64,000 nt of DNA from Hafnia psychrotolerans (GCF_014639435.1 NZ_BMFZ01000003.1:310001-374000); one strand, 5' to 3'; positions 1-13,015 are shown, counted from the first letter of the stretch. Notes: generated from the letters alone by a model not told the origin. A program made the numbers and translations.

Positions 1-2237
<2,237 letters not shown>

Positions 2238-2279
2238 CTACTTTTCGTTTCTTCTCTTACGCGCGAAAGCCTTCCTGAA

Positions 2280-2324
2280 TCAGGCGCTAAAGTAAAAAAA
2301 GAAACGGAAAATAGCAGCATTCAT
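2280..2324 (-). CDS. pheM: pheST operon leader peptide (14 residues, Phe-rich)
   Basis: A 14-codon frame, MNAAIFRFFFYFSA, with five Phe codons, four of them in the cluster FRFFFYF. It matches the E. coli PheM leader peptide almost exactly. It sits between rplT and pheS and is followed about 50 bases later by the attenuator hairpin. Known role: ribosome stalling on Phe codons when charged tRNA-Phe is scarce lets transcription read through into pheST. Confidence 0.95.
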   Translation of the reverse strand: MNAAIFRFFFYFSA

Positions 2325-2413
2325 GCTTGCAGTACCTTGTTGGTTTGACGTGAAACCTGCAGTGTGTTCATCAGTGACGATGATTAAACCACTAATCCCA
2401 CTGATTATAAACA

Positions 2414-2442
2414 AAAAAGAGGGAGCAAGCTCCCTCTTTTTA
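2414..2442. terminator. Hairpin with A/T flanks downstream of rplT
   Basis: GAGGGAGC, a two-base loop, and GCTCCCTC, preceded by a run of A and followed by a run of T, so it can end transcripts on either strand. It lies just after the rplT stop, upstream of pheM, and would separate ribosomal-protein transcripts from the pheM-pheST transcript. Confidence 0.75.
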
Positions 2443-2448
2443 GCTGAC

Positions 2449-2820
<372 letters not shown>

Positions 2821-2844
2821 TTATTCTTGATTAAAAAAGTGTAT

Positions 2845-3063
<219 letters not shown>

Positions 3064-3137
3064 TTATTAACATGAATCAGAAAGGCGAATCCAGCATACG
3101 CGGTGCGAACACCGCGCAGCAGGATTACTTGGAAGCC

Positions 3138-3692
<555 letters not shown>

Positions 3693-5621
3693 TTATTCCT
3701 CCAGTTGATGAAGACTTCTGCTGCGGATCTCCGCGAGCAGTTTGTCAACGACTACGCTGACGTCCATGCTTCCTAAATCTTTTCCGCGGCGGGTACGAAC
3801 GGCAACCTTGCCCGATTCGACCTCTTTATCACCACAAACCAACATATAAGGAACACGACGCAACGTGTGTTCGCGAATTTTAAAGCCAATCTTTTCATTT
3901 CTCAAGTCGGCTTTAACGCGAATGCCTGCTTCTTGCAGTTTTTTAGTTAATTCTTCGACATAGGTAGCTTGATTGTCAGTAATATTAATTACCACTACCT
4001 GAACCGGAGCAATCCATGTTGGGAAAAAGCCCGCATACTCTTCAGTAAGAATACCGATGAAGCGTTCCATTGAACCCAGAATTGCGCGGTGAATCATTAC
4101 TGGTACCTGACGATCGTTGCTTTCACCAATATATGAAGCGTTCAGGCGCCCGGGTAATGAAAAGTCGAGTTGCACGGTACCACACTGCCACGCACGATCC
4201 AAACAATCATGCAAGGTGAATTCAATTTTCGGGCCATAAAAAGCCCCTTCACCCGGTTGATATTCAAATTCGATCTTGTTTTCTGTCAACGCAGCAGCGA
4301 GGTCATCTTCAGCACGGGTCCACATTTCGTCGCTACCAATACGTTTTTCAGGACGGGTTGATAACTTAACCACAATCTTTTCAAAACCAAAGGTGCTGTA
4401 CATGTCGTAAACCATGCGAATACAGCTGTTGACTTCGTCACGCACCTGCTCTTCAGTACAGAAGATGTGGGCATCGTCTTGAGTGAAGCCACGCACGCGC
4501 ATCAAACCGTGCAAAGACCCGGAAGGCTCATTACGATGACAACTGCCAAATTCAGCCATACGCAGTGGCAAATCACGGTAAGACTTCAGACCCTGATTAA
4601 AAATCTGCACATGGCCCGGGCAGTTCATCGGCTTGATACAATATTCACGATTCTCTGAAGAGGTAGTGAACATCGCTTCTTTGTAGTTATCCCAGTGACC
4701 TGTTTTTTCCCACAGTACGCGGTCCATCATGAAGGGACCTTTCACTTCCTGATAGTCATAAGACTTCAGTTTCATGCGGACGAAAGCTTCCAGTTCGCGG
4801 AAAATAGTCCAGCCATCGTTGTGCCAGAAAACCATACCAGGCGCTTCTTCCTGCATGTGGTAAAGATCGAGCTGCTTACCGATTTTACGGTGATCACGTT
4901 TTCCAGCTTCCTCCAGACGTTGCAGGTAAGCGTTCAGTTGTTTCTTCTCAGCCCAGGCGGTGCCATAAATACGTTGCAGCATTTTATTTGTGCTGTCACC
5001 GCGCCAGTATGCTCCTGAGGTTTTCTGCAACTTGAAATGATGGCAGAAACGCATATTGGGGACGTGGGGCCCACGACACATATCCACGTACTCTTCGTGA
5101 TGATATAGGCCCGGCTGGTCATCATGACTGATGTTCTCATCCAGAATCGCCACTTTGTACTGCTCGCCACGACTTTCAAACGTATCGCGCGCTTCCTGCC
5201 AGCTGACTTTCTTTTTAATAACGTCGTAATTTTTCTCAGCCAGTTCGTGCATACGCTTTTCAAGTAGATCAATGTCTTCCTGAGTCAGTGTGCGATCTAA
5301 ATCGACATCGTAATAAAAACCGTTGTCGATAACCGGACCGATAGCCATTTTGGTGTTTGGCCATAATTGCTTAATTGCATGGCCTAAAAGGTGCGCACAA
5401 GAGTGACGCAAGATTTCCAAACCGGCTTCGTCTTTGGTCGTGATGATCGCTAATTGTGCGTCTTCGGTGATCAAGTCTGTTGCATCAACCAGCTCGCCAT
5501 TCACACGGCCTGCGATACAGGCTTTCGCCAGACCAGGACCAATATCAAGGGCAACATCAAGAGGTGAAACAGGAGCATCAAACGAGCGCAGGCTTCCATC
5601 AGGAAGAGTAATAACAGGCAT
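3693..5621 (-). CDS. thrS: Threonine--tRNA ligase
   Basis: 642 residues, the standard length. It charges tRNA-Thr in the cytoplasm. Visible domains: N-terminal TGS domain ([15 protein letters not shown]), editing domain with [10 protein letters not shown] near residue 73 and the metal-binding CRGPHVPN, class II core with MNCPGH and [16 protein letters not shown] (motif 2), and a C-terminal anticodon-binding domain from about residue 535. The start is preceded by AAGGAA. Its last codons hold the infC ribosome-binding site. In E. coli ThrS represses its own mRNA through a tRNA-like leader upstream. Confidence 0.98.
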   Translation of the reverse strand: MPVITLPDGSLRSFDAPVSPLDVALDIGPGLAKACIAGRVNGELVDATDLITEDAQLAIITTKDEAGLEILRHSCAHLLGHAIKQLWPNTKMAIGPVIDNGFYYDVDLDRTLTQEDIDLLEKRMHELAEKNYDVIKKKVSWQEARDTFESRGEQYKVAILDENISHDDQPGLYHHEEYVDMCRGPHVPNMRFCHHFKLQKTSGAYWRGDSTNKMLQRIYGTAWAEKKQLNAYLQRLEEAGKRDHRKIGKQLDLYHMQEEAPGMVFWHNDGWTIFRELEAFVRMKLKSYDYQEVKGPFMMDRVLWEKTGHWDNYKEAMFTTSSENREYCIKPMNCPGHVQIFNQGLKSYRDLPLRMAEFGSCHRNEPSGSLHGLMRVRGFTQDDAHIFCTEEQVRDEVNSCIRMVYDMYSTFGFEKIVVKLSTRPEKRIGSDEMWTRAEDDLAAALTENKIEFEYQPGEGAFYGPKIEFTLHDCLDRAWQCGTVQLDFSLPGRLNASYIGESNDRQVPVMIHRAILGSMERFIGILTEEYAGFFPTWIAPVQVVVINITDNQATYVEELTKKLQEAGIRVKADLRNEKIGFKIREHTLRRVPYMLVCGDKEVESGKVAVRTRRGKDLGSMDVSVVVDKLLAEIRSRSLHQLEE

Positions 5622-5910
5622 TTTGATTCCTTATCTACAGTGGTGCCCCACACGACAGAGCACATATAGAAAAATATTTAAGTGTGAATTCAATCGATTA
5701 GTTACGTTATTCAACTCTACTTTGCCGAATATATGCACCTGTGAAACCCTGATTCCATTGTTTCAGGATGCGACGTAAAAAACGCCAACCAGTGTAGCAT
5801 CCGTAAAGTGCGCTTTTCCAGCCACCTAGGTTGCTTAATGGTGATATTTTTCGTGTAATTCATACCAGCACACTAACGTTAAGAGAACATAACCAAATGG
5901 GTGATAATTT
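5622..5910. promoter_or_regulatory. Divergent thrS/marC intergenic region, expected thrS operator leader
   Basis: 289 bases between the two divergent start codons. By homology this holds the thrS promoter and the mRNA operator that ThrS binds in place of tRNA-Thr. On the minus strand a short segment containing ACGTCGC at about 5768-5774 could present an anticodon-like CGU, but I could not confirm the stem-loop by eye. No other gene is evident. Confidence 0.4.
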
Positions 5911-6594
5911 ATGACCGAAATCGGCCTGCTGTTTAAAGCTATCGGCTTAGGATTAGTGATTTTACTGCCGCTGGCGAATCCGTTGACGACGGTCGCTCTG
6001 TTACTCGGATTATCAGGCAATATGACCGAACAAGAACGCAATCATCAATCCCGGATGGCTTCTATTTATGTGTTTGTGATCATGGTTGTGACTTATTACG
6101 CGGGTCAGGTGGTGATGAGCACCTTTGGTATTTCCATTCCAGGCCTACGCATCGCGGGGGGATTGATTGTTTCTTTTATCGGTTTTCGCATGCTATTTCC
6201 TCAGCCTCATGCTGAAGAAAAAACCATGGTAGAGAACAAAACTGAAGAGATGAAGAAGCAAGACTCACCCAACATCGCCTTCGTTCCTCTCGCCATGCCA
6301 AGTACGGCAGGCCCCGGGACTATCGCGATGATCATCAGTAGCGCCTCTGCTATCAAAGATGGGGTGGAATACCCTGCATGGGTTATCACAGTCGCGCCGG
6401 TGATCGTTTTTTTACTCATTAGCCTGATTCTTTGGGTTAGCCTGCGTAGTTCCGGAGCCATTATGCGTATGGTAGGAAAGAGCGGGATTGAAGCGATTTC
6501 GCGCGTGATGGGATTCTTGCTGGTCTGTATGGGCGTACAGTTTGGGATTAACGGGATTCTGGAAATTATTTCGCACTACCCGCCAGCGGCCTGA
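5911..6594 (+). CDS. marC: MarC-family inner-membrane protein
   Basis: 227 residues with about six membrane segments and the MarC family signatures [19 protein letters not shown] near the N-terminus and [20 protein letters not shown] in the middle. It aligns closely with E. coli MarC ([29 protein letters not shown]). MarC was once linked to multiple antibiotic resistance, but that role was not upheld and its function is unknown. It is not next to a marRAB operon here; it lies between thrS and emtA, convergent with emtA. The charged loop near residues 100-120 ([18 protein letters not shown]) is the variable part of the family. Confidence 0.9.
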   Translation: MTEIGLLFKAIGLGLVILLPLANPLTTVALLLGLSGNMTEQERNHQSRMASIYVFVIMVVTYYAGQVVMSTFGISIPGLRIAGGLIVSFIGFRMLFPQPHAEEKTMVENKTEEMKKQDSPNIAFVPLAMPSTAGPGTIAMIISSASAIKDGVEYPAWVITVAPVIVFLLISLILWVSLRSSGAIMRMVGKSGIEAISRVMGFLLVCMGVQFGINGILEIISHYPPAA

Positions 6595-6625
6595 GAGGCA
6601 CGCTGGCGGACAGAATGAACAAGGC

Positions 6626-7261
6626 TTATCGCATCGCCAGATAAGCGTTGTTCACTTTCCACAAGTAGCGAGGCGCTTGCGGTGCGGGATGTTTCTGCTG
6701 TACGTGCTGATAAAACTGCTCCGGCGTCATCTGGTTTATCTTTGCCACCGCATCGGTTCTATCGCTGGAGAAGGTTCTCAGCAAGGCACCTGCACCGTTC
6801 ACGTAGGCCACGGTGGTTGCATATCGTCGGGTCTGAGGATTACTGATGCCCGCCAACTGCTGCTGCAAAATACTAAGATAGGCAGTACCTAAATCAATAT
6901 TTACAGCCGGATCTTTCAATTCATACGTACTGGGCTGACCATTGAGCCCTTTCATACGGTAAGCGTCACGCCCTGCAGTCGAGGCTTTAAGCTGCATTAA
7001 ACCTACTGCGTTAGACTTACTCACAACGGTGGGGTTAAATCCTGACTCAACCTGGATAATTGCTTTTACCAGTGTTTCATCAACACCATAGGTATTAGCG
7101 GCCTGATGGATAACGCTACCGTAAGGTCCCTGATGCATCAGGGACGAGTCCGGGATAGCGGACGGTGGATTCAAAAAATGAGTCCGTTGTTGTACCGGCA
7201 TTTCTTTAGCACAACCTGCTAATAAAAACGCGACAATCAAATAAAGAATATTTGGTTTCAC
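6626..7261 (-). CDS. emtA: Membrane-bound endo-type lytic murein transglycosylase
   Basis: Cleaves glycan strands of peptidoglycan internally, producing 1,6-anhydro-muropeptides, as an outer-membrane lipoprotein. I place the start at GTG 7261, after GAGAGGC: this gives a signal peptide with lipobox FLLAGC close to the N-terminus and 211 residues, near the E. coli length. Longer in-frame starts have no signal sequence. The SLT (GH23) fold is visible: AIIQVESGFNP with the catalytic Glu, SNAVGLMQLKAST, YVNGAGALLRTFSSDR, and the C-terminal HPAPQAPRYLWKV shared with EmtA. It is a single gene, convergent with marC. Confidence 0.92.
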   Translation of the reverse strand: MKPNILYLIVAFLLAGCAKEMPVQQRTHFLNPPSAIPDSSLMHQGPYGSVIHQAANTYGVDETLVKAIIQVESGFNPTVVSKSNAVGLMQLKASTAGRDAYRMKGLNGQPSTYELKDPAVNIDLGTAYLSILQQQLAGISNPQTRRYATTVAYVNGAGALLRTFSSDRTDAVAKINQMTPEQFYQHVQQKHPAPQAPRYLWKVNNAYLAMR

Positions 7262-7585
7262 ATTATGCCTCTCACGACGTTGACGGAAGTCAGCATATAC
7301 ATCTTCTGAGCACACCTGAATATATTTTTAGTCTATGCTCAATAATATTGTGTTAAACAAAGATGTTACCCGTTCGTCGATAGGATGATTCTGTTTGTAT
7401 TTGGCAATTTATTTCACTTATTCTGATTTTCTCGTCGTTCATTGAACCAAATACACAATGCGCTGAGCACTTAACTTGTATACATTTAATCCACGACCTG
7501 ATTTAGCTGTGCGCCGGATCGGGTTTTTTAAGCGAGAAAACCGCTAACTTAATGAATTATCAGGGCAGTCAGAAGGGGGGAATCC
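7262..7585. other. Intergenic region emtA-yniA with one terminator-like hairpin
   Basis: Holds the divergent promoters of emtA and yniA. At 7496-7530 on the plus strand, ACCTGAT and ATCGGGT can pair (one G-U) around a 15-base loop and are followed by six T, about 55 bases before the yniA start. This could end a short leader transcript or be an attenuator. No conserved small RNA was recognised, and nothing else stands out. Confidence 0.4.
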
Positions 7586-8452
7586 ATGTGGCAAGCCGTT
7601 AATCGTCTGTTAAGTGAACATTTTGGCAACGCTGAAATCCGTGAACGGGTGGAGTTGCCAGGAGGAGAAATCCACACGGCCTGGCGTCTGAGTTATGGCG
7701 ACAGGGATGTCTTTATTAAATGCAATACGCGCGAAATGCTGCCAATCTTTGCTGCTGAAGCCGATCAGCTATCGCTCCTTGCCCACAGCCAGACGGTGCG
7801 CGTACCCGAGGTTTATGGTGTCGGCAGCGACCGCGACTACAGTTTCCTGCTGTTGGAATATTTGCCACTTGTACCGCTAGATGCAGACAGTGCCTACCTT
7901 TTCGGACAGCAGTTGTCCGACCTTCACCAGTGGAGTGAACAACTTCAATTTGGCCTCGACTTCGATAACGAACTGGCAACGCTGCCTCAACCCAATACCT
8001 GGCAACGCCGTTGGGCGACCTTTTTCGCAGAGCAGCGCATCGGTTGGCAGTTACAGCTCGCGGCGGAAAAAGATATGAGCTTTGGTAATATTGATGATAT
8101 CACCGCCATGATAGAGGCGCGTTTGCATAATCATCAACCCCGCCCTTCACTACTACATGGTGATTTGTGGCCACATAATTGTGGTTTAGCACCCAGCGGT
8201 CCGGTGATTTTCGATCCAGCCTGTTACTGGGGGGATCGTGAATGTGATCTGGCGATGTTACCGTTATATCCTAAAGTCCCGTCTGATATTTATGAGGGTT
8301 ATCAAAGCAGAAATCCCCTTCCTGAAGATTTTGCACTTCGTCAGCCTGTGTACCAGTTATATTATTTACTTAATCGAAGTAATCTTTTTGGCGGGCAACA
8401 TTTGGTGGTTGCGCAACGCGCTGTTGAACGCTTGTTACGCAGCGAGGATTGA
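7586..8452 (+). CDS. yniA: Fructosamine kinase family protein YniA
   Basis: 288 residues of the fructosamine/ketosamine-3-kinase family (APH-like kinase fold). Such enzymes phosphorylate sugar adducts on protein amines and so help reverse glycation; the E. coli member is poorly characterised. Visible: the nucleotide-loop segment ELPGGEIHTAWRLSYGDRDVFIK near residues 23-46, the catalytic-loop equivalent LLHGDLWPHNCG near residue 191, and the metal-binding segment VIFDPACYWGDRECDLAM. A strong ribosome site (AAGGGGGG) precedes the ATG. It is convergent with yniB, as in E. coli. Confidence 0.9.
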   Translation: MWQAVNRLLSEHFGNAEIRERVELPGGEIHTAWRLSYGDRDVFIKCNTREMLPIFAAEADQLSLLAHSQTVRVPEVYGVGSDRDYSFLLLEYLPLVPLDADSAYLFGQQLSDLHQWSEQLQFGLDFDNELATLPQPNTWQRRWATFFAEQRIGWQLQLAAEKDMSFGNIDDITAMIEARLHNHQPRPSLLHGDLWPHNCGLAPSGPVIFDPACYWGDRECDLAMLPLYPKVPSDIYEGYQSRNPLPEDFALRQPVYQLYYLLNRSNLFGGQHLVVAQRAVERLLRSED

Positions 8453-8464
8453 TGAATCAACAAA

Positions 8465-8496
8465 TAAAAAGCCTGAGTCTATTTTCGACTCAGGCC
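8465..8496 (-). terminator. Rho-independent terminator between convergent yniA and yniB
   Basis: GCCTGAGTC, a seven-base loop, and GACTCAGGC form a perfect 9-bp stem. Read on the minus strand it is followed by a T run, so it mainly serves yniB. Confidence 0.75.
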
Positions 8497-8538
8497 TGTC
8501 AGGAACCAATATAAAAAGAGGGTATTTGGCAGCAAATA

Positions 8539-9087
8539 TCAGCCGAATAAACCCAACAATTTCAAAATAAAATAGGCAATAACTGCCAGAATTATTGGCA
8601 GAATATACAACGGAAAGTATTGCACGAAAATAGTATGCCGCGGCAATACGATACGCTCTTCAATTTGTTGTTTCGACCGTCGTTCACTCTCTTTCGTCTG
8701 TTCAAGAATCAACTGATCTTGAATACCTTCGCGAATGTGCATGACCTGACGTGACATTCTTGCACCCGACGCCTGTAACGCCAGCCCGACAAATATCAGC
8801 CAATAGATGATGAAAAACATGATGTTGGCGGTAGTCACACCTTGCCCCAGGACGGGTACTGGTGAGTTATACCAGAAAATGTTCAGGAAAGAGGTGTTGA
8901 AACGCACCATGTCGACCATCACATGCACAAAATCAAGCATCACCGCGTTGATCCCCTGCTGGGCCTTACTGTGCTCATAAGCAAAGTTCAGCAGTGAAAT
9001 CCCAGTTGACAACAATGTCGGGATGAAAACCACCCATCCCATGATCCGCTTTAACACAGCAACGCGTCCGGCTTGTTGATACGTCAT
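8539..9087 (-). CDS. yniB: Inner-membrane protein YniB
   Basis: 182 residues, close to the length of E. coli YniB. Hydrophobic segments are visible near residues 15-35, 88-108 and at the C-terminus (YILPIILAVIAYFILKLLGL), with a charged middle (EQTKESERRSKQQIEERIVL). The function is unknown. Identity rests on sequence resemblance and on conserved placement between yniA and hxpB. Confidence 0.85.
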   Translation of the reverse strand: MTYQQAGRVAVLKRIMGWVVFIPTLLSTGISLLNFAYEHSKAQQGINAVMLDFVHVMVDMVRFNTSFLNIFWYNSPVPVLGQGVTTANIMFFIIYWLIFVGLALQASGARMSRQVMHIREGIQDQLILEQTKESERRSKQQIEERIVLPRHTIFVQYFPLYILPIILAVIAYFILKLLGLFG

Positions 9088-9277
9088 GAATTCCCCTTGT
9101 AAGGACGTCTCAGTTACCGCCTAAGTTTACCTACAGAATCTCAACACCGCCCACTGTTTTAACGGCTTAGCCGTAAAGTCAGAGAAAATAGAGATACCGT
9201 GCTTTTGGTTTTCGCGATTTCACCTGCGCCGCTGCCAATGCTAAAGTGATAATCCCCTCGCAACGGAGTGATCACTG

Positions 9278-9943
9278 ATGGCATACACACGCCCTGTTAG
9301 TGCAGCAATTTTTGATATGGATGGCCTGTTGATTGATTCAGAACCATTATGGACACAGGCTGAGATGGACATTTTTGGCGTTTTAGGACTGGATTTGTCA
9401 CAGCGGCACTTGTTTCCGGACACACTGGGACTGCGTATCGATCAGGTGGTAAGAATGTGGTATCAGGCCATGCCGTGGCAGGGACCCACTCAGGCTGAAG
9501 TCACACAGCAGATTGTCGCCCGAGCTATTGAACTGGTAGAACAGACACGCCCTCTCCTTCCAGGTGTCACTCACGCGCTGGAATTGTGCCGGGATCAGAA
9601 GCTTAAAATTGGTCTGGCTTCCGCATCACCGCTGCATATGCTGGATAAAGTGCTGGAAATGTTCAATCTCACCGGCTATTTCCAGGTTCGGACATCAGCT
9701 GAAAACCTGCCGTACAGCAAACCGCATCCGGAGGTCTATTTGCAGGCTGCGTCCCAGTTGCAGGTTGACCCGCTCAATTGCGTGACGCTAGAAGACTCTT
9801 TCAACGGGATGATCGCCACCAAAGCCGCGCGTATGCGCTCTATCGTTATTCCTGCTCATGAATTCAGTGCTGACTCACGCTGGGGATTAGCTGATATTAA
9901 GTTGTCTTCGCTTGAACAACTCGCGGCAGAACATATCCGCTAA
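9278..9943 (+). CDS. hxpB: Hexitol phosphatase HxpB (HAD superfamily)
   Basis: 221 residues. HAD phosphatase that in E. coli (YniC) removes phosphate from 2-deoxyglucose-6-phosphate, mannitol- and sorbitol-phosphates. Motif I is FDMDGLLIDSEPLW near residues 13-26 with the two catalytic aspartates, motif II is the LASASP segment near residue 113, motif III is YSKPHPEVY, and motif IV is TLEDSFNGMIA. The alpha-helical cap lies between motifs I and II. It is divergent from yniB, the same arrangement as in E. coli, and is probably a single-gene unit. Confidence 0.93.
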   Translation: MAYTRPVSAAIFDMDGLLIDSEPLWTQAEMDIFGVLGLDLSQRHLFPDTLGLRIDQVVRMWYQAMPWQGPTQAEVTQQIVARAIELVEQTRPLLPGVTHALELCRDQKLKIGLASASPLHMLDKVLEMFNLTGYFQVRTSAENLPYSKPHPEVYLQAASQLQVDPLNCVTLEDSFNGMIATKAARMRSIVIPAHEFSADSRWGLADIKLSSLEQLAAEHIR

Positions 9944-9996
9944 TGATGATGGGCGCACCGTTAGGTCTGCCCGTCATTTTTAGCGCCTGACACGCG

Positions 9997-10329
9997 TTAA
10001 AGAAAATCAGCGCGTTTAGGGGAAAATGTATCAATCAACACGCTGTCTTGTTCAAGCGCGACCACACCATGCATCTCATTTTTTACTGCGCGGTAGGCAT
10101 CTCCCGTCTTAAGCACTCTTTTTATACCGTCAATTTCCACTTCAAAACTCCCTGCCGCAACATAAGCGATTTGATCATGAATATCATGCTGATGGGCCAC
10201 GCCGATGGCGCCCTGGTCAAAATGCACGGCCACCATCATCAGTTCATCACTCCATGTCATTATCTTGCGCTTAATTCCATGCCCTAGCGCTTCCCAGGGC
10301 GTGTCATCATTAATAAAGAAAGTTCTCAT
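9997..10329 (-). CDS. kdgF: Cupin-domain uronate linearisation enzyme KdgF
   Basis: 110 residues from ATG 10329, preferred over the adjacent GTG because GGAGAG is then correctly spaced. KdgF converts pectin- and alginate-derived unsaturated monouronates to the linear ketone (5-keto-4-deoxyuronate or DEHU), the substrate of KduI. A single cupin barrel is visible: metal-binding histidines in GVAHQHDIHDQ, then VAAGSFEVEIDGIKRVLKTGDAY and the second-motif histidine in NEMHGVV. It is divergent from kduI-kduD with a KdgR-type site between them, so the genes are likely co-regulated by the KdgR encoded 10 kb downstream. Confidence 0.85.
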   Translation of the reverse strand: MRTFFINDDTPWEALGHGIKRKIMTWSDELMMVAVHFDQGAIGVAHQHDIHDQIAYVAAGSFEVEIDGIKRVLKTGDAYRAVKNEMHGVVALEQDSVLIDTFSPKRADFL

Positions 10330-10463
10330 CACGGCTCTCCGTCACAGACGATGGCAGCATCGCCTTATTACGTCGCGAAATGCAGCGACCCCTCACAGCA
10401 TTCTAACGATCGCAGCGCCATTGCCACGGCTTAATGTTGGAAAACTTGAACCCCCTCATAATA

Positions 10464-10483
10464 TATAAAACATCATTTCATTT
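10464..10483. promoter_or_regulatory. Candidate KdgR operator between kdgF and kduI
   Basis: An AT-rich palindrome-like site, TATAAAACATCATTTCATTT, resembles the enterobacterial KdgR consensus (AATRAAAYRNYRTTTYATT type). It lies in the divergent kdgF/kduI spacer, and a KdgR protein is encoded in the window. The match was judged by eye. Confidence 0.6.
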
Positions 10484-10635
10484 TTATTGAATCATCATCC
10501 CAATAGCTCTATGCTACCTGTATAACAGATGAACCGGGCGACAGAATCCCTGTAGTGATGCCACTGCCACGCATACTGAAATTCGCTCCGGTGGCGACTC
10601 CTTCCATAACACTGACACGCACAAGAGGCACCGAC

Positions 10636-11472
10636 ATGCAAGTCCGTCAAAGCATTCATAGCGATCATGCCAAACAGCTCGATACATCAGAATTACGCCG
10701 CGAATTTCTAATCGAAAAAATCTTTGAAAGGAATACTTACACCATAACTTACAGCCACATCGACCGAATCATCGTCGGTGGCGTAATGCCGGTTGAGGGT
10801 AGCGTCTCCATCGGTGATGAAGTGGGTAAGCAGTTAGGCGTGAGCTATTTTCTCGAACGCCGCGAACTTGGCGTGATTAACATCGGCGGACCAGGCCAGA
10901 TTGTCGTCGACGATACAACCTATGACATTGGGCATGAAGAAGCGCTATATGTGGGTAAAGGTGCCAGACAGGTTGAGTTCAGCAGTCTGGACTCGGATAA
11001 ACCAGCCAAGTTTTACTACAACAGTGCACCGGCTCACACCACCTTCCCGAATAAAAAAATCACCTTAGCCGAGGCTTCCCCACAAACTATCGGTGATGCC
11101 GCGACCAGCAACCGCCGCACGATTAATAAATTTATCGTTCCAGATGTATTGGAAACCTGCCAGTTAACCATGGGCCTGACCAAACTTGAGCAGGGAAGCT
11201 TATGGAATACCATGCCCTGCCACACTCATGAGCGCCGCATGGAGGTCTATTTCTACTTCGATATGGACGATGAAACCGCCGTATTTCACATGATGGGACA
11301 GCCGCAGGAAACTCGTCATCTGCTGGTTCACAACGAACAGGCAGTTATTTCACCAAGCTGGTCCATTCATGCTGGCGTGGGTACCCAACGCTATACCTTT
11401 ATCTGGGGCATGGTAGGTGAAAACCAGGTGTTTGATGATATGGACCACGTAAAAGTCAACGAATTGCGCTAA
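10636..11472 (+). CDS. kduI: 5-dehydro-4-deoxy-D-glucuronate isomerase KduI
   Basis: 278 residues from ATG 10636 ([20 protein letters not shown]), the usual KduI length; an upstream ATG would add 27 unsupported residues. It isomerises 5-keto-4-deoxyuronate to 2,5-diketo-3-deoxygluconate in pectin and hexuronate catabolism. Double cupin-like zinc enzyme: the zinc ligands fit [17 protein letters not shown] near residue 193 and the later His in [12 protein letters not shown]. It is followed 74 bases later by kduD, the next enzyme, so the two form an operon. Confidence 0.97.
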   Translation: MQVRQSIHSDHAKQLDTSELRREFLIEKIFERNTYTITYSHIDRIIVGGVMPVEGSVSIGDEVGKQLGVSYFLERRELGVINIGGPGQIVVDDTTYDIGHEEALYVGKGARQVEFSSLDSDKPAKFYYNSAPAHTTFPNKKITLAEASPQTIGDAATSNRRTINKFIVPDVLETCQLTMGLTKLEQGSLWNTMPCHTHERRMEVYFYFDMDDETAVFHMMGQPQETRHLLVHNEQAVISPSWSIHAGVGTQRYTFIWGMVGENQVFDDMDHVKVNELR

Positions 11473-11546
11473 ACCGTCCGCTCTGTCTCGAGTAGGCGGA
11501 GCATCCCTTTACGGCGAGGATCGCCGTGGTAAAAGTGAGAAAAATC

Positions 11547-12308
11547 ATGATCCTTAATGCATTTGATCTGGCAGGAAAAGTGGCACTTGTCACCGGCTGT
11601 AATACTGGTCTTGGCCAAGGAATGGCGCTGGGACTGGCTCAGGCTGGTTGTGACATTATCGGTGTTAACGTCAGCGCCCCGGATGAAACGTCAGAACAGG
11701 TCGCCAGACTAGGCCGCCGTTTTCTTGATTTACGTGCCGACCTCAGTAGCATTGCTGGGATACCGCAACTGATTGAAACGGCAGTCAGTGAATTCGGCCA
11801 CATTGATATTCTGATCAATAATGCCGGGATAATCCGTCGCGAAGATGCTATCGAGTTCAGTGAGAAAAACTGGGATGACGTGATGAACGTGAATAGCAAA
11901 ACGCTATTTTTCATGTCACAGGCCGTGGCGCGCCAATTCATCAAACAGGGACAGGGTGGCAAAATTATTAATATTGCCTCCATGCTCTCCTACCAGGGCG
12001 GGATTCGTGTGCCTTCCTATACCGCGTCAAAAAGCGCAGTGGTGGGTGTCACGCGTTTGATGGCGAACGAATGGGCCAAACACAATATCAATGTAAACGC
12101 CATTGCACCGGGTTATATGGCGACCAATAACACTGAGGCGTTGCGCGCTGACGAGGGGCGCAGTAAAGAAATTCTTGAGCGTATTCCTGCCGGGCGCTGG
12201 GGTAGACCCGAAGATGTTATGGGACCGGTTGTGTTCCTCTCATCCGGGGCTTCTGACTATATCAACGGTTACACTATCGCTGTAGACGGTGGCTGGCTGG
12301 CACGATAA
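11547..12308 (+). CDS. kduD: 2-dehydro-3-deoxy-D-gluconate 5-dehydrogenase KduD
   Basis: 253 residues from ATG 11547 (MILNAFDLAGKVALVTG), matching E. coli KduD closely. NAD-dependent short-chain dehydrogenase that reduces 2,5-diketo-3-deoxygluconate to 2-keto-3-deoxygluconate, feeding KdgK and Eda. SDR signatures are visible: nucleotide-binding TGCNTGLGQG near residues 16-25, NNAG near residue 90, the catalytic Ser in IINIASMLSYQGG, YTASK with the catalytic Tyr-Lys, and the C-terminal YTIAVDGGWLAR. It is the second gene of the kduI-kduD operon. Confidence 0.97.
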   Translation: MILNAFDLAGKVALVTGCNTGLGQGMALGLAQAGCDIIGVNVSAPDETSEQVARLGRRFLDLRADLSSIAGIPQLIETAVSEFGHIDILINNAGIIRREDAIEFSEKNWDDVMNVNSKTLFFMSQAVARQFIKQGQGGKIINIASMLSYQGGIRVPSYTASKSAVVGVTRLMANEWAKHNINVNAIAPGYMATNNTEALRADEGRSKEILERIPAGRWGRPEDVMGPVVFLSSGASDYINGYTIAVDGGWLAR

Positions 12309-12324
12309 GCAAGCTAAAGGTAAT

Positions 12325-12357
12325 AAAAAAGGCACGTGAGTGTCACCTTTTTTTTAT
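12325..12357 (+). terminator. Probable terminator after kduD
   Basis: A short GC-containing hairpin (AAGGCAC to GTCACCTT, with a bulge) preceded by six A and followed by eight T, 15 bases after the kduD stop. The stem is imperfect. Confidence 0.5.
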
Positions 12358-12457
12358 TTATCAACATATTGACAATTAGTTACAGCGTAACACTTTCATG
12401 ATTATGGCGCTTTCACCTATACTGGATAAAATAACAGTCATTCAGTTCGGAAGCGTC

Positions 12458-13015
12458 ATGACGGCGGAAGGCCATCTCATATTCTCCATCGCCTGCGCGG
12501 TGTTTGCCAAAAAAGCACAGCTCTCTCCAGAGCTGGCGCATGGTGACTGGTGGCATATTATCCCGGCGTCCCTGCTAACTTCTCTGCTACCCGATATTGA
12601 CCATCCCAAGTCACTGATAGGCCAGCGCCTAAAGTGGGTCTCACAGCCTATGGCTCGCATGTTCGGTCATCGTGGTTTTACCCATAGTCTGCTGGCTGTC
12701 ATTGCCAGTGTCTTTTTATTTCGAACCCACTTTCCTCACGACTGGGTTATCCCCATTGACGCTCTGCATGCCATGATCATTGGTTATATCAGTCATATTC
12801 TGGCGGATATGCTGACACCCGCCGGAGTCCCTCTGCTATGGCCATGCCGGTGGCGTTTTCGATTACCCCTCATCAACAGCCAAAAAGGCAACCAGCTTGA
12901 GCGAACATTATGTTTGTTATTGGTCGGTTTCACCCTGTTTTGGCCCAACTGGGCGCCCATTATTAGTGCAATGAAACCTGAATCTTTCAGCAAAATTTTG
13001 AACTTAATCACGTAA
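12458..13015 (+). CDS. ydjM: YdjM-family membrane-bound metal-dependent hydrolase-like protein
   Basis: 185 residues from ATG 12458 (MTAEGHLIFSIACAVFAKKA); two upstream in-frame ATGs would add residues absent from the family. It matches E. coli YdjM through DWWHIIP, LLPDIDHPKS, FGHRGFTHSLLAV and SHILADMLTPAGVPLLWPCR. The His/Asp pattern (DIDHP, HRGFTHS, H-x3-D) is typical of the YbcI/DUF457 membrane hydrolase family, and about four hydrophobic segments are present. In E. coli the gene is LexA-regulated and its role is unknown. I did not see a convincing LexA box upstream. It is followed by tcyP, as in E. coli. Confidence 0.88.
   Translation: MTAEGHLIFSIACAVFAKKAQLSPELAHGDWWHIIPASLLTSLLPDIDHPKSLIGQRLKWVSQPMARMFGHRGFTHSLLAVIASVFLFRTHFPHDWVIPIDALHAMIIGYISHILADMLTPAGVPLLWPCRWRFRLPLINSQKGNQLERTLCLLLVGFTLFWPNWAPIISAMKPESFSKILNLIT

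Noticed and set aside
12398..12457. Longer N-terminus for YdjM from ATG 12398
   Set aside because: The E. coli family start MTAEGH is at 12458; upstream residues do not match.
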